Below are positions 51,826-60,685 of a DNA stretch of 64,000 nucleotides, in pieces (within the stretch, counting starts at the first letter, position 1; every line of letters starts with the position of its first letter). Source of the stretch: Candidatus Phycorickettsia trachydisci (GTDB lineage: Bacteria; Pseudomonadota; Alphaproteobacteria; Rickettsiales; Rickettsiaceae); assembly GCF_003015145.1 (NCBI RefSeq), contig NZ_CP027845.1, positions 1,054,001 through 1,118,000 of the forward strand, in the 5' to 3' direction. The notes beneath the pieces were generated by a model that saw only the letters and a list, made by a program, of their open reading frames with translations, searched no databases and was not told where the DNA came from. The position numbers were made by a program, and so were the translations under genes.

Positions 51826-52677
51826 GTGTTTGAATCTGGGCTTATTAGAGAAATTATCAACAAAAACAGTGATCTTAAGGATGAAATATTGGTCATTAAG
51901 CTTCCTGCTGAGATTATTGAAGACGATGGATTATTGGCAAACTTTGTTGATAATATTAAAGTTATAGCAGATAGTGGTGCTGGCATAATTTTGGTGCATG
52001 ACTATACAAATTTAGTATCATCCACACTTAGTCTTTTCAACATCAGTCAAAAGAAAATTTCTGAGTTTCGAGGCTCTGATCATAAAACCACTCAAATTAT
52101 TGAAATGGTTCTATCAGGATACGTAAATAAAAAAATAGTATCCTTTTTGTGTAGCAGTAATTGTAAAGCTATAGGTATATCAGGCAAAGATGGTTACTTG
52201 ATAGAATCGCGTAGATCTGTTGTAGCACAAAAGTCTTGTGATGATGTTATTGATTTTGGATTTATAGGAGAGCCAATTTCAGTTAATGCAGAGATATTAT
52301 TAAACTTTTTAGATAATAATATTATTACAGTTGTTTCTCCCGTATCTTTTGGATTAAACAAAGTAACACATATACTAGATGCTGATTTAACAGCTGCAAT
52401 GATTGCGGGAGAACTTAGCGCAAGACATCTAATCTTCCTAACTTCCTTAGGTAAGCTTTCTGTGTCAGGTGAAGGCCTAAAAATTTGCACTTTATCCAAG
52501 TTGCACAGGCTTCATCAACAAAATGCTATCAACAAGGAATACGACAAAATTATCCAGGCTTCAAAAAGAGCCTTGGAAAATAATACAAAATATATTCATA
52601 TTAGCCCTTCAAAGGAATACGATTCTACCTTACTGACAATATTTACGGATAGTCATTCAACAAAAGTGATATTGTAG
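51826..52677 (+). CDS. Acetylglutamate kinase-like protein, degenerate active site
   Basis: The protein aligns with ArgB along its length (IIEMVLSGYVNKKIVSFL, FIGEPISVNAEILLNFLDNN, VVSPVSFGLNKVTHILDADL). The phosphate-binding loops are altered: the first, normally VIKYGG, reads VIKLPAE, and the second, normally VHGGG, reads VHDYTN. It is therefore unlikely to phosphorylate acetylglutamate and may be a relic or a repurposed fold. I chose GTG at 51826, because the ATG at 51697 would overlap engB by 122 bp in a stretch without ArgB similarity. That gives 283 aa, about the usual length. No other arg gene is in the window. Confidence 0.72.
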   Translation: MFESGLIREIINKNSDLKDEILVIKLPAEIIEDDGLLANFVDNIKVIADSGAGIILVHDYTNLVSSTLSLFNISQKKISEFRGSDHKTTQIIEMVLSGYVNKKIVSFLCSSNCKAIGISGKDGYLIESRRSVVAQKSCDDVIDFGFIGEPISVNAEILLNFLDNNIITVVSPVSFGLNKVTHILDADLTAAMIAGELSARHLIFLTSLGKLSVSGEGLKICTLSKLHRLHQQNAINKEYDKIIQASKRALENNTKYIHISPSKEYDSTLLTIFTDSHSTKVIL

Positions 52678-52694
52678 CTATAGAAGCAGCACGC

Positions 52695-52723
52695 TTGTTA
52701 AACTTTTTTAGATATTGTATAGT
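52695..52723 (+). promoter_or_regulatory. Sigma-70 type promoter of the 52773 gene
   Basis: TTGTTA, a 17-bp spacer and TATAGT lie 49 bp before the ATG at 52773. Confidence 0.5.
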
Positions 52724-52772
52724 TAAATTAAGGTTTTGTTAATGTTGCTACAGAACTGAAAATTAATAGGTA

Positions 52773-53399
52773 ATGCCTATGTTTTTTGTTATCACCGAAC
52801 CTGGTCAGTTAGATTCTAAAAGACAAAAACTTTTAAAAGAAGTAGCTGAAAAATATGATAAAGATCAAGCAGAGCTACTAAATCAAATACCTTTTTTATG
52901 GCGTTTAATAGATGGCGTTAGATCAATTTTGCTTGGAGCTAATCAGGAAAACGATTTAAAACAAAATTCTATTGGTGGATGTCTAAAAACATATGATGAA
53001 CTCAAAGGGAAAGCGAGTTTTGAAGAGATAGTTAAAATTCAGTTACAAAAAGAGATTGACAATAATCCTAATTTTCTTAATGAATTAAAAAAATTATCAG
53101 ACCACCCTTTGAGCAAGAATGTAATTCAACAATGCTTGACTACGCCTTTAGAAGAGTTAATCAACTTTGAAACAAGAAAGGTTAAGTTAGATAAGGCATC
53201 TAAAGATATCGCTCAAAATCTTCCTGAACAAAGCCAAACGCGGATAGGAGATGCGATACAAAACCCAGATTTACGTTCTGAGGTGGAGAATATAAAAGAT
53301 CAAATTGCTCAATTAAAATATGCTCATGAAGCTCAGCAAGAAGCAATGGAGGCTAAACTTACTGGAGCTAGTGAAGAAGTGAGTGAGGACGTTCTGTAG
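52773..53399 (+). CDS. Helical protein of unknown function
   Basis: I do not recognise this 208-aa protein. It is mostly helical and charged, with no signal peptide or membrane segment. Notable stretches are DSKRQKLLKEVAEKYDKDQA near the start, FLWRLIDGVRSILLGANQEN near 47-66 and a C-terminal coiled coil (VENIKDQIAQLKYAHEAQQE). A possible alternative start is the second Met (MPMFF). It stands alone after the argB-like gene, with its own promoter. It has the look of a cytosolic or secreted coiled-coil protein; nothing more can be said. Confidence 0.6.
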   Translation: MPMFFVITEPGQLDSKRQKLLKEVAEKYDKDQAELLNQIPFLWRLIDGVRSILLGANQENDLKQNSIGGCLKTYDELKGKASFEEIVKIQLQKEIDNNPNFLNELKKLSDHPLSKNVIQQCLTTPLEELINFETRKVKLDKASKDIAQNLPEQSQTRIGDAIQNPDLRSEVENIKDQIAQLKYAHEAQQEAMEAKLTGASEEVSEDVL

Positions 53400-54120
53400 C
53401 ATATCTTAATGCTAAAAAGATGGTTAAAGTGATTTTTCCAAAGCAAGATAGTAATAACTTTTAGTTTTATGGGGTATCTAAGGCTTGATCTAATCATCAA
53501 GCCGCAAAACCCATCTTGTTTCTTATAAAAATATTAAAACAATTATCAAGTTGATCATTCAGGACAAAACACATCTTTCATGACCTACTGCAACTTACGA
53601 GCTAAGGCTCCCTCAAGAACTCTTATCGACCTTTATATTTGAATGAGCAAGTTTTAGCACGCAAATTTAATATTACAAAACTACACCAAAAAGTACTACG
53701 CGCAAAAGAAGATGAACAATAGACAGCTTTTATTAAAGACAATCCCCCTAGGAAGTTATAATCCAATATTTGGTAAACTTGATAATTCCTCCATTTCATA
53801 GCTTTATCCTACATGAAATATTATCGCATACTTTGTTAACATTGCTTAGAAGAAACACAAGAAGAACTTTATCTATTTCCAACCCTTAAAGTTTTTTAGC
53901 AAACTATTGAGAATAGCATAAAGTTTATCTTGTCAATAAAAAATACATAAATTGCTAGTAAGTTCAAAAATAATGTTGTATTATTACAATAAATTTATCC
54001 TTAAATAGTTCATGAATTATTAATAATAAAGTAAGAATATCCTCTAAAATGGAGATAATTTAATGAAGGCTTTTTTAAGTAAATTAAGTATATATCATTT
54101 ATAACCTAAACCTTATAATT
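53400..54120. other. 721-bp stretch without a gene; probably decayed
   Basis: A stem-loop (GGCTTGAT and ATCAAGCC, 53482-53503) without a T-run follows the 52773 gene. Further on, the plus strand contains short peptide-like stretches with no start, for example QVLARKFNITKLHQKVLRAK ending in a stop near 53720, which looks like the tail of a lost gene. Base composition is slightly less AT-rich than true spacers here. No complete gene or RNA was seen. Confidence 0.35.
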
Positions 54121-54894
54121 ATGAAGCTAAATGAATTGACCTACCAAGAGTTACTACAACCCGCCATAGAAAATGTTCAAACTGCTCAGATTAAAAGAAA
54201 CAGCATCAACTGGGATTCTTATAATTATATTGTTAAAGTTTTGCGAGAAGTAAATACACGCGATGTATGGAAATGTTGGTTTGGCTCTGGAACTAAAATG
54301 AAAGAATTTGATGAACTTAGACATAATACAAGACAATTTTATAATGATGTAGATGCTAGTAACCATGCATTAAAAAATGCTCTGAGCTGCTTGCTAGATA
54401 TTCTAGAATCAATTGATAACAAGGTAAGAGATTCTATAGAAGGTTTAAAAAATGATGCAGAATTTGAAGCCTTATTAAGGCAAGCGGACCAACAAACTCA
54501 AGAAGGTGAAGCAATTCGGAATAAACTATCTAAAAAATATTTTCAGTATCATGAAGAGATAAAAATACCTGTTAGAAATGGATTTTGGGGATTATTCAAA
54601 AATGAGGTCAGAGAGATAGTAGAGCGCTATGATGACCAAGGATATAATAAATGCTTATCCAGGACTAATGCTATTACCAATGGCCGAAAATTAAACTATG
54701 AAACCATATCGGATAAATGGGGAGATTATAAGTTTGGCAGGGGTGATTATAAGGGCGCTAGTTCGAGATATGCTGAAGGAAGCAAGTTTGGAAATCAAAA
54801 TTTAAAAGCAAAATCTTTAAATGCAGAAGCATTAACCATGCAAAATAAGGGTCCAGCGGGACAAAGGAACGAAACGCGCAATAGACTAAAATAA
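54121..54894 (+). CDS. Helical protein of unknown function with a repeat-derived C-terminus
   Basis: I do not recognise this 257-aa protein. It is mostly helical and charged (ALSCLLDILESIDNKVRDSI, then EGEAIRNKLSKKYFQYHEEI), with an aromatic-rich middle (KIPVRNGFWGLFKNE) and a Gly/Tyr/Lys-rich basic stretch (KWGDYKFGRGDYKGASSRYA). The last 12 residues, KGPAGQRNETRN and beyond, are encoded by a 37-bp sequence that recurs perfectly inverted at 55133-55169. The original C-terminus may thus have been replaced by a dispersed repeat. No signal peptide was seen. The basic tail would suit type IV export, but that is inference. Confidence 0.6.
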   Translation: MKLNELTYQELLQPAIENVQTAQIKRNSINWDSYNYIVKVLREVNTRDVWKCWFGSGTKMKEFDELRHNTRQFYNDVDASNHALKNALSCLLDILESIDNKVRDSIEGLKNDAEFEALLRQADQQTQEGEAIRNKLSKKYFQYHEEIKIPVRNGFWGLFKNEVREIVERYDDQGYNKCLSRTNAITNGRKLNYETISDKWGDYKFGRGDYKGASSRYAEGSKFGNQNLKAKSLNAEALTMQNKGPAGQRNETRNRLK

Positions 54895-55169
54895 TTACAA
54901 GGTTATTAGACTAAAATCGCAATGAAGGCTTCAATATAAGTTTTTAAGCTTATTTTAATAGGCTAAGAGAGGTTTTATTCCTAAATCATAAGAAAACATA
55001 GCAGTGCAATAAAAATATGCGTAAAACTAGAAAATGATTCATTTACCGAAGTTACGGCATGTTTTTTGACTAAATTTGGTAGGTAATACGATACCTTCTT
55101 TCCTGCTACTCTCTCAAGATATAACAGAAATCCTATTGCGCGTTTCGTTCCTTTGTCCCGCTGGACCCT
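54848..55169. repeat. Perfect 37-bp inverted repeat pair
   Basis: 54848-54884 (AGGGTCCAGCGGGACAAAGG and onward) is repeated exactly as its complement at 55133-55169. The arms are distinctly GC-richer than the surroundings and enclose 248 bp of AT-rich DNA with no ORF. The first arm lies in the 3' end of the 54121 gene; the second lies 18 bp past the queF stop. It may be a small mobile element or copies of a dispersed repeat. Confidence 0.7.
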
Positions 55170-55186
55170 ATAAACTCATTTCTACA

Positions 55187-55996
55187 CTATTGACGGGTAG
55201 TACGTCCGAAAGATGGTAATTTTAGAGTTTGATTGGTACGATAAGGTGTTATATCTAACCCACCACGCCTTGTAAATTTTGCATACACATTAAGGAAAGT
55301 AGGTTTTAAGATTGTTAATAAGTCTGCATATATGTGTTCAACACAATGTTCATGAAATGAATTATGATTTCGATATGATATAAGGTATTTGAGCAGTCCT
55401 TCGTGATCTATTTTATGGCCTTCATATTCTATAAAAAGCGTTGCCCAATCTGCTTGATGAGTTACTAAGCAATTTGCTTTGAATAGGTCTGTGTAAACCT
55501 TTTCTTTTACTAATGTATCACTTTTTTTTAGATAAGATGTATCAACCTTTTTTTCGTAGTTTATTTCTACATCTAAATCATCTAAATATATTCCGTCATA
55601 TTCTAGGAATTCAAACTTGTCTTTTACGCTGAATAGTGTGACATCTACATCTGATGAGGAAGCCTTTGATAAATCACCTTTAATTATATTTTGTAACGTC
55701 TGCATATTCTCTACATTAAAATTATTAAGAGAGTTTAAATATAATTTAAGAGATTTGGATTCAACGATATTTTCAGAATTAGCATCAAAAATAAATCTAC
55801 CTAAAGCTACCTGAGGCTTGCCTTTAGGGTTAAGCCAAGAAATTTCATAAGCATACCAAATGTCTACACCTTTAAATTCTATTTTATTAGCAAATTCAGC
55901 TCTTTGTCCGCTTCTTGATATAGGAAATAATATTGCAGGATTATAAGATTCTGGGGCGTCAACTTTTTTACCAAGGATAGATAGATCAAGAGACAT
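55187..55996 (-). CDS. queF: NADPH-dependent 7-cyano-7-deazaguanine reductase (long QueF)
   Basis: QueF reduces the nitrile preQ0 to preQ1 for queuosine. The 269-aa protein is the long, two-domain form. The motif ESKSLKLYLNS is at 79-89, the nucleophile Cys176 is in LFKANCLVTHQADW with the general acid Asp183, and RNHNSFHEHCVEHI lies near 209-222. It stands alone, divergent from no close neighbour. With QueE at 15577-16230 it shows that much of the preQ1 route is encoded; QueD and QueC are not in the window. Confidence 0.94.
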   Translation of the reverse strand: MSLDLSILGKKVDAPESYNPAILFPISRSGQRAEFANKIEFKGVDIWYAYEISWLNPKGKPQVALGRFIFDANSENIVESKSLKLYLNSLNNFNVENMQTLQNIIKGDLSKASSSDVDVTLFSVKDKFEFLEYDGIYLDDLDVEINYEKKVDTSYLKKSDTLVKEKVYTDLFKANCLVTHQADWATLFIEYEGHKIDHEGLLKYLISYRNHNSFHEHCVEHIYADLLTILKPTFLNVYAKFTRRGGLDITPYRTNQTLKLPSFGRTTRQ

Positions 55997-56088
55997 AAAT
56001 TTTAAATATAGAATTTAGAGTTAATAAATAATAACTACAGTTATAATAACTAGTTTTGTTAAAATTTTCAATAAGGAAAGCATAGGAT

Positions 56089-58881
56089 CTACTTTTTTAA
56101 AGGTAAAACAAAGGATATTATAGCACCTTTTTTAGAATTATTTTCAGCGTATATCTTACCTTTATGAAGCTTAATAATATGCTCACATATTGCAAGCCCG
56201 AGGCCTTTGCCGCCTGACATATTTTTGGTGCGTGAGCTTTGAATAAATGGACCAAAAATATCAAACAGTTCTTCTTCAGGGATACCTACACCTTCATCTA
56301 CAACGGCACATTTGATACCTTTGGTACTACCTATATTTTCTTTAGATAGGACTATTTCTATTGTTCCGTTAGGTGTAAATTCAACCGCATTTTTGAGCAA
56401 ATTGATTAATACCTGAACTATCTTGTCTTTATCACATTTTACTCTTGTATCTTTAATGTTAGATTTGGAATAAAATTGTATGTCTTTATCGCCTAAATAA
56501 AGTCTCGTAAATTGATCTGTAGTTTCATTTATTAGCTCTTGAAGATCAACTGTTTGATATTTTAGTTTAACATTATCATTAGTGAGTTCTGATAAATCAA
56601 GTATATTATCCATATAGCCTCTAATGCGCTCATAAGCTTTTTCCAATGCTTCAATAGACTCTCTTTTTTCTTGATTGCTTGAAGTTTCCAAATGTTCTTT
56701 TAAGTCGTTTAGATAAGCTCCAACGTGATGTATAGGAGTTCTGATTTCATGATTGACGTTATTAATAAATTCTTGGCGTATAATCATGTGTTTGAGTAGC
56801 TGCTGAGACATATGGCTCATTTCTTTTGACTGGAGTGATAGTAGTTCCTTGTTTTGAATATTAGCTTCTTGATGGGGTTTCAAAAAAGCTACCAAAATAC
56901 TACTTATTAGCAATAGACAGAAAACTAGATAAAACTGAATATCTACAATATTGAGGTAATCTAAATTTAGGAATATTTTTACAAATACAAGGCTTCCAGT
57001 AAAACCTATTAAAAGCATTAATAATGCTGCTTGCCAACTAAAAAGAATTAAGATAGCCGTGATGTTAAGGAAAAATATAGCAGTTTGAATTTGTGAGCTA
57101 TTACTAACTGAAAAAAATATGCCGTTCATGAAAATATTGATATAGAAAGTAGCAGCAGTCCAAAAAATTGCCACAAAGGTATGTTTTTTAAAAGTGTCCG
57201 GCCAAAGAGGATAAATTAACAGGTAGGATGCAAAAGTCAAAACACTAATGTAACAACCCGCTATGATGCTATTATAAAACAACTCACTAGAGCGCATAGA
57301 AATCATAGTGATGATGGTCGATATTATTGCGAATAGACCGAAAAAAAAGAATATTTCTATTTTCTTTGGGGTATAAGCTTTACAAAAATTTATAAAGCTA
57401 AAGCTTTTGATTCCATACCAGATTCTATACCAGAACCTCTTTCTGCTATCCACAATTGCTTTATAAGTTCTTTGATCTTTTATACCAACCCATCCTCTCT
57501 CCTGATTCGTAAGGTAATGTGTGCCAAACAAAAAGATGAGGTTGGCAATAATGCCTGGCATAATGCTATCTCCAGAAGATTTAGAAAAAAATATTTTCCA
57601 TGTAATTATAGTAATTATTGTCCCATACATAGCTGTTAAAACTGATTTTTCTGAGCTTCTGAAACCAAAAACGGCTAAAATAAAAGGAATGCTGATTACA
57701 GGTAAATATAATCCAGCAAATGATAGTATTAAGTTAAAAATAGTATCAATTTTGATAGCAAAAAATACTGCTATAACGCCGGACATAACAGCTGCAATTC
57801 GAGCTACTAAAAGTTCATTGTTTGCCCATTTGAAGCCTAAAGGCTTGCATAAATCATGCGCAAACATTATAGATATAGAGTTAATTAGTGAATCAGCGGT
57901 AGACATGATCATAGCCATTATTCCTACACTAATGATTCCTTTAAATCCAGGAAAATAAGCATAATGGCTAATAATGTAGCTTACCAAGCCATCGGGCTTT
58001 AGCCTCGGATTATCGCTTAATATAAATATTCCAATTATGACTACAATAGATTGAATTAAAAAACAAATTAATCCAGCAACCTTGAAGGATCTCATGGCTT
58101 GATTTATGCTGCGTGCCATTGAAATTCTTTGAAAATTTTCTGGTCCAAATTTGGGAATTAAAAAAAACAGAGAAACTCCTAACATTTCGTAAAGTTTAGG
58201 ATTCTTTAAATCAAAAATAGCACGATAGTCAAAAAGAGGACTAGTTGTTAAGGTATCCCATACTATATCAATGTTTCTTTCTCCTAAAGATTGCCAAGCA
58301 ATAATGGCTATTGCAGGCATCAAGCAGCCAAATGTTAAAAATTGAATAAAATCAGTAAAAGTGACTGATCTAATACCTCCTAAAGTAGAGTAAATTAAAA
58401 CTATTAAGGCACTCCAAACTGTAGCGTAATAACCAGAAGCACCAAAGAGAAGCTCTAATATTTGGGATGAAACCTTGAAGTTTACACCTAAATAGCAAAT
58501 CGATCTAATGAGTCCGAATATTACGGTAATTATTCTAGTTTTTTGGCCAAACATCTCCCCCATGCTTTCAGCTACTGATAATTTACCCAAAAATTCACCC
58601 ATACGAGGGGCAAAGACATATCCCATTAATACTAGAACTAAGGAATTCATAGAAGCTGGAATGAGGTAATAAAGCCCTTGCCTATAAGTTTCTATTAAAT
58701 TATGAGAAAAGAAACCTGCACCTATCCATGTAGCAATTATAGTTGCTACCATTGTTGGAGTGGAAAAATCTCTATTTCCAATAGCATATTCTGATATATT
58801 GCTTATTCTAGTGCTACTTATTAAGCCTAAAATTAAGCTCAAAACTAGAAAAGAAGAAAAGAGAAATAAATCGAGAGTCAT
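56089..58881 (-). CDS. Sodium:solute symporter-histidine kinase fusion
   Basis: A 930-aa protein joining a PutP-like SSS transporter to a sensor kinase (CbrA type). The SSS core is at about 1-460 (EYAIGNRDFSTP, YSTLGGIRSVTFTDFIQFLT). A further five to six helices follow at about 505-675, then a coiled linker. HisKA has His711 in NNVNHEIRTP. HATPase has KIVQVLINLLKNAVEFTPNG (N box), VVDEGVGIP (G1) and GGKGLGLAICEHI (G2). No receiver domain or adjacent response regulator was seen. The closely related protein at 32064-34202 lacks the kinase. The ligand is unknown. Confidence 0.9.
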   Translation of the reverse strand: MTLDLFLFSSFLVLSLILGLISSTRISNISEYAIGNRDFSTPTMVATIIATWIGAGFFSHNLIETYRQGLYYLIPASMNSLVLVLMGYVFAPRMGEFLGKLSVAESMGEMFGQKTRIITVIFGLIRSICYLGVNFKVSSQILELLFGASGYYATVWSALIVLIYSTLGGIRSVTFTDFIQFLTFGCLMPAIAIIAWQSLGERNIDIVWDTLTTSPLFDYRAIFDLKNPKLYEMLGVSLFFLIPKFGPENFQRISMARSINQAMRSFKVAGLICFLIQSIVVIIGIFILSDNPRLKPDGLVSYIISHYAYFPGFKGIISVGIMAMIMSTADSLINSISIMFAHDLCKPLGFKWANNELLVARIAAVMSGVIAVFFAIKIDTIFNLILSFAGLYLPVISIPFILAVFGFRSSEKSVLTAMYGTIITIITWKIFFSKSSGDSIMPGIIANLIFLFGTHYLTNQERGWVGIKDQRTYKAIVDSRKRFWYRIWYGIKSFSFINFCKAYTPKKIEIFFFFGLFAIISTIITMISMRSSELFYNSIIAGCYISVLTFASYLLIYPLWPDTFKKHTFVAIFWTAATFYINIFMNGIFFSVSNSSQIQTAIFFLNITAILILFSWQAALLMLLIGFTGSLVFVKIFLNLDYLNIVDIQFYLVFCLLLISSILVAFLKPHQEANIQNKELLSLQSKEMSHMSQQLLKHMIIRQEFINNVNHEIRTPIHHVGAYLNDLKEHLETSSNQEKRESIEALEKAYERIRGYMDNILDLSELTNDNVKLKYQTVDLQELINETTDQFTRLYLGDKDIQFYSKSNIKDTRVKCDKDKIVQVLINLLKNAVEFTPNGTIEIVLSKENIGSTKGIKCAVVDEGVGIPEEELFDIFGPFIQSSRTKNMSGGKGLGLAICEHIIKLHKGKIYAENNSKKGAIISFVLPLKK

Positions 58882-58977
58882 ATTTTAATTATCTAAATAA
58901 ACAATCTTAATTTTACTGTAATTTTAAACTAAGTCCAAAACAGCTCATTTTTGCTGAGTTATATCTATAGGCTCAGT

Positions 58978-59200
58978 AGAGGAATTTTAGGACAAGGTGT
59001 TCCCTTTACGTTTTTGTAGTTGTCACTATGCCCACATTTATGATAGAATTGTTGATAAATTCTCAATAAATCAATAGAGTTAAAATTAATAAGCTCTTTA
59101 AACTCTCAAACAGGAGAGCTTATAAGCCAAATTACATCGTAATATAGACATAGTGACTACTACAAAGTCTAAAAGGAACACCTTGTCCTAAAAATACTCT
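58978..59200. mobile_element. Palindromic MITE-like element 1
   Basis: Two arms of about 52 bp (58978-59030 and 59149-59200) are imperfect inverted copies sharing GGACAAGGTGTTCC and GTCACTATG. They enclose about 118 bp, including a smaller hairpin (AAGCTCTTTAAACTCTC and AGGAGAGCTT). No ORF spans it. The size and structure fit a non-autonomous inverted-repeat element. The rest of 59201-59400 is AT-rich, with no gene seen. Confidence 0.6.
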
Positions 59201-59400
59201 ATACACACAGATAGCCTATTAATAGCTGCTATGCGTAAGTTAGTGCATATAATCTATGGTGTTTTGAAGAACAAAATTTATTTTAATCCTAATTTTATAA
59301 AATTTGGCACAAAAATAATTGAAAAAGCTATTGCCATTTAACACGGTATCTCAGAAATTTCCGATTTTTAGTTGGACATAGATTTTTTTATGCTGGATAT

Positions 59401-59602
59401 AGGCCTAACGGCATGATACGTGCGAAAAATCACTACAACGCATTATACGAATAATCAAGATTACGTGAAATATATCGATGATATAGTATTGGAAGGTATT
59501 TATTATGTGATTATACGCACAATAACCCCTTGAGATAGAGTACCATTTTAGTTCGTATAATCTGATATGGTGATTTCTCCCACGTATCACGCCACTAGGC
59601 CT
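59401..59602. mobile_element. Palindromic MITE-like element 2
   Basis: Arms of about 50 bp (59402-59452 and 59549-59602) are imperfect inverted copies: AGGCCTAACGGCATGATACG at the left and the complement of GTATCACGCCACTAGGCC at the right, with a matching inner block ATTATACGAA/TTCGTATAAT. About 100 bp lies between. The arms differ in sequence from element 1. A 61-codon ORF inside is an artefact of the palindrome. Confidence 0.6.
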
Positions 59603-59638
59603 TATTAATTTTAATAGTTTTTAAAATTGATAAAGAAG

Positions 59639-60682
59639 TTATTCTAACTTTAAAGTCTCATTTATGACCTTTATAGTAAAATTTATTTGGTCATAACTTA
59701 TATCTCGATGGGTAATAGCTCTAATCTTATCCTTTATCCTAAGCATTCTAATTCCATACCTTAGTAATACATCAATAAAATTATCAAGTGGTAATTTGGT
59801 ATCTTTTAAACCAAAGTAGATTATGTTTGTCTCATACAGACTTTTATCGATATCAATTTTTGCTATTTTATCCAAAGCATTAGACAGATATTTTGCTTTA
59901 TCATGATCTTCCTGCAATAAGTAGATATTATTTTTGAGACCATAAAGGCACCCAGCAGCTATAATTCCTGCCTGATGCATCCCTCCTCCTATTTGAAATT
60001 TATAATACCATGCTTTTTCTATGAACTCTTTGCTTCCTACGAGTACCGCCCCCATGGGAGCACCTAAACCTTTACTAAAATCAACAAATGCAGAATCAAA
60101 CAATTTCACATATTCTTTAGGCTTAATATTTGTATGAGCGCATGCGTTAAATAACCGCGCACCATCTAAATGCATGTATACATTATTAGCCTTGCATAAT
60201 TTTGCAATATCTTGGATATATTCTATTGGCCATATTGCTCCGCCACCAAAATTTGTTGTCTGCTCAATAGATACAATTCGTGTTCTAGGAATGTTTCTTA
60301 AATGAGGACGAGTTATATATTCTTCAATTTGCTCTAGCTTAAAAATTCCACGTTCTCCTTTGATAGGTAAACTATTAGCATTGGCTTGAGCGGCTATTAA
60401 TCCAGACTGCACAACTAATGAATGAGATGTTTCATCTAATACTATGTAATCTCCTGGCACCTCTACTTGGGCTTTATATGCAATTACATTACACATAGTA
60501 CCGGAGGGTAAAAATATTCCTGCCTCCTTGCCAAGCAAGTTACATACCTCTGACACTAATTCATTTACAGTAGGATCTTCACCGGCTACCTCATTGCCTA
60601 CTTTTGCATTTGCCATTGCCTCACGCATCCCTCTTGAAGGGTCCGTATTAGTATCACTAAAAAAATCTATGTCTATTTTCAT
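59639..60682 (-). CDS. Threonine aldolase-like PLP enzyme (copy 2 of the operon)
   Basis: A 347-aa fold-type I PLP enzyme of the low-specificity threonine aldolase/beta-eliminating lyase family, which cleaves or makes beta-hydroxy-alpha-amino acids. The PLP Lys204 is in DFSKGLGAPMG, Asp173 in HLDGARLFNA binds the pyridine nitrogen, and the ring-stacking His87 is in DETSHS. It is about as long as other members. It shares only the family core with the enzyme encoded 3 bp upstream, so the two probably act on different substrates. It is the last gene of the PhyH-ABC-aldolase-aldolase operon. Confidence 0.88.
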   Translation of the reverse strand: MKIDIDFFSDTNTDPSRGMREAMANAKVGNEVAGEDPTVNELVSEVCNLLGKEAGIFLPSGTMCNVIAYKAQVEVPGDYIVLDETSHSLVVQSGLIAAQANANSLPIKGERGIFKLEQIEEYITRPHLRNIPRTRIVSIEQTTNFGGGAIWPIEYIQDIAKLCKANNVYMHLDGARLFNACAHTNIKPKEYVKLFDSAFVDFSKGLGAPMGAVLVGSKEFIEKAWYYKFQIGGGMHQAGIIAAGCLYGLKNNIYLLQEDHDKAKYLSNALDKIAKIDIDKSLYETNIIYFGLKDTKLPLDNFIDVLLRYGIRMLRIKDKIRAITHRDISYDQINFTIKVINETLKLE

Positions 60683-60685
60683 TAG

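Noticed and set aside
59405-59590. 61-codon minus-strand ORF
   Set aside because: It lies wholly in the palindromic element and its sequence is dictated by the inverted arms; not protein-like.
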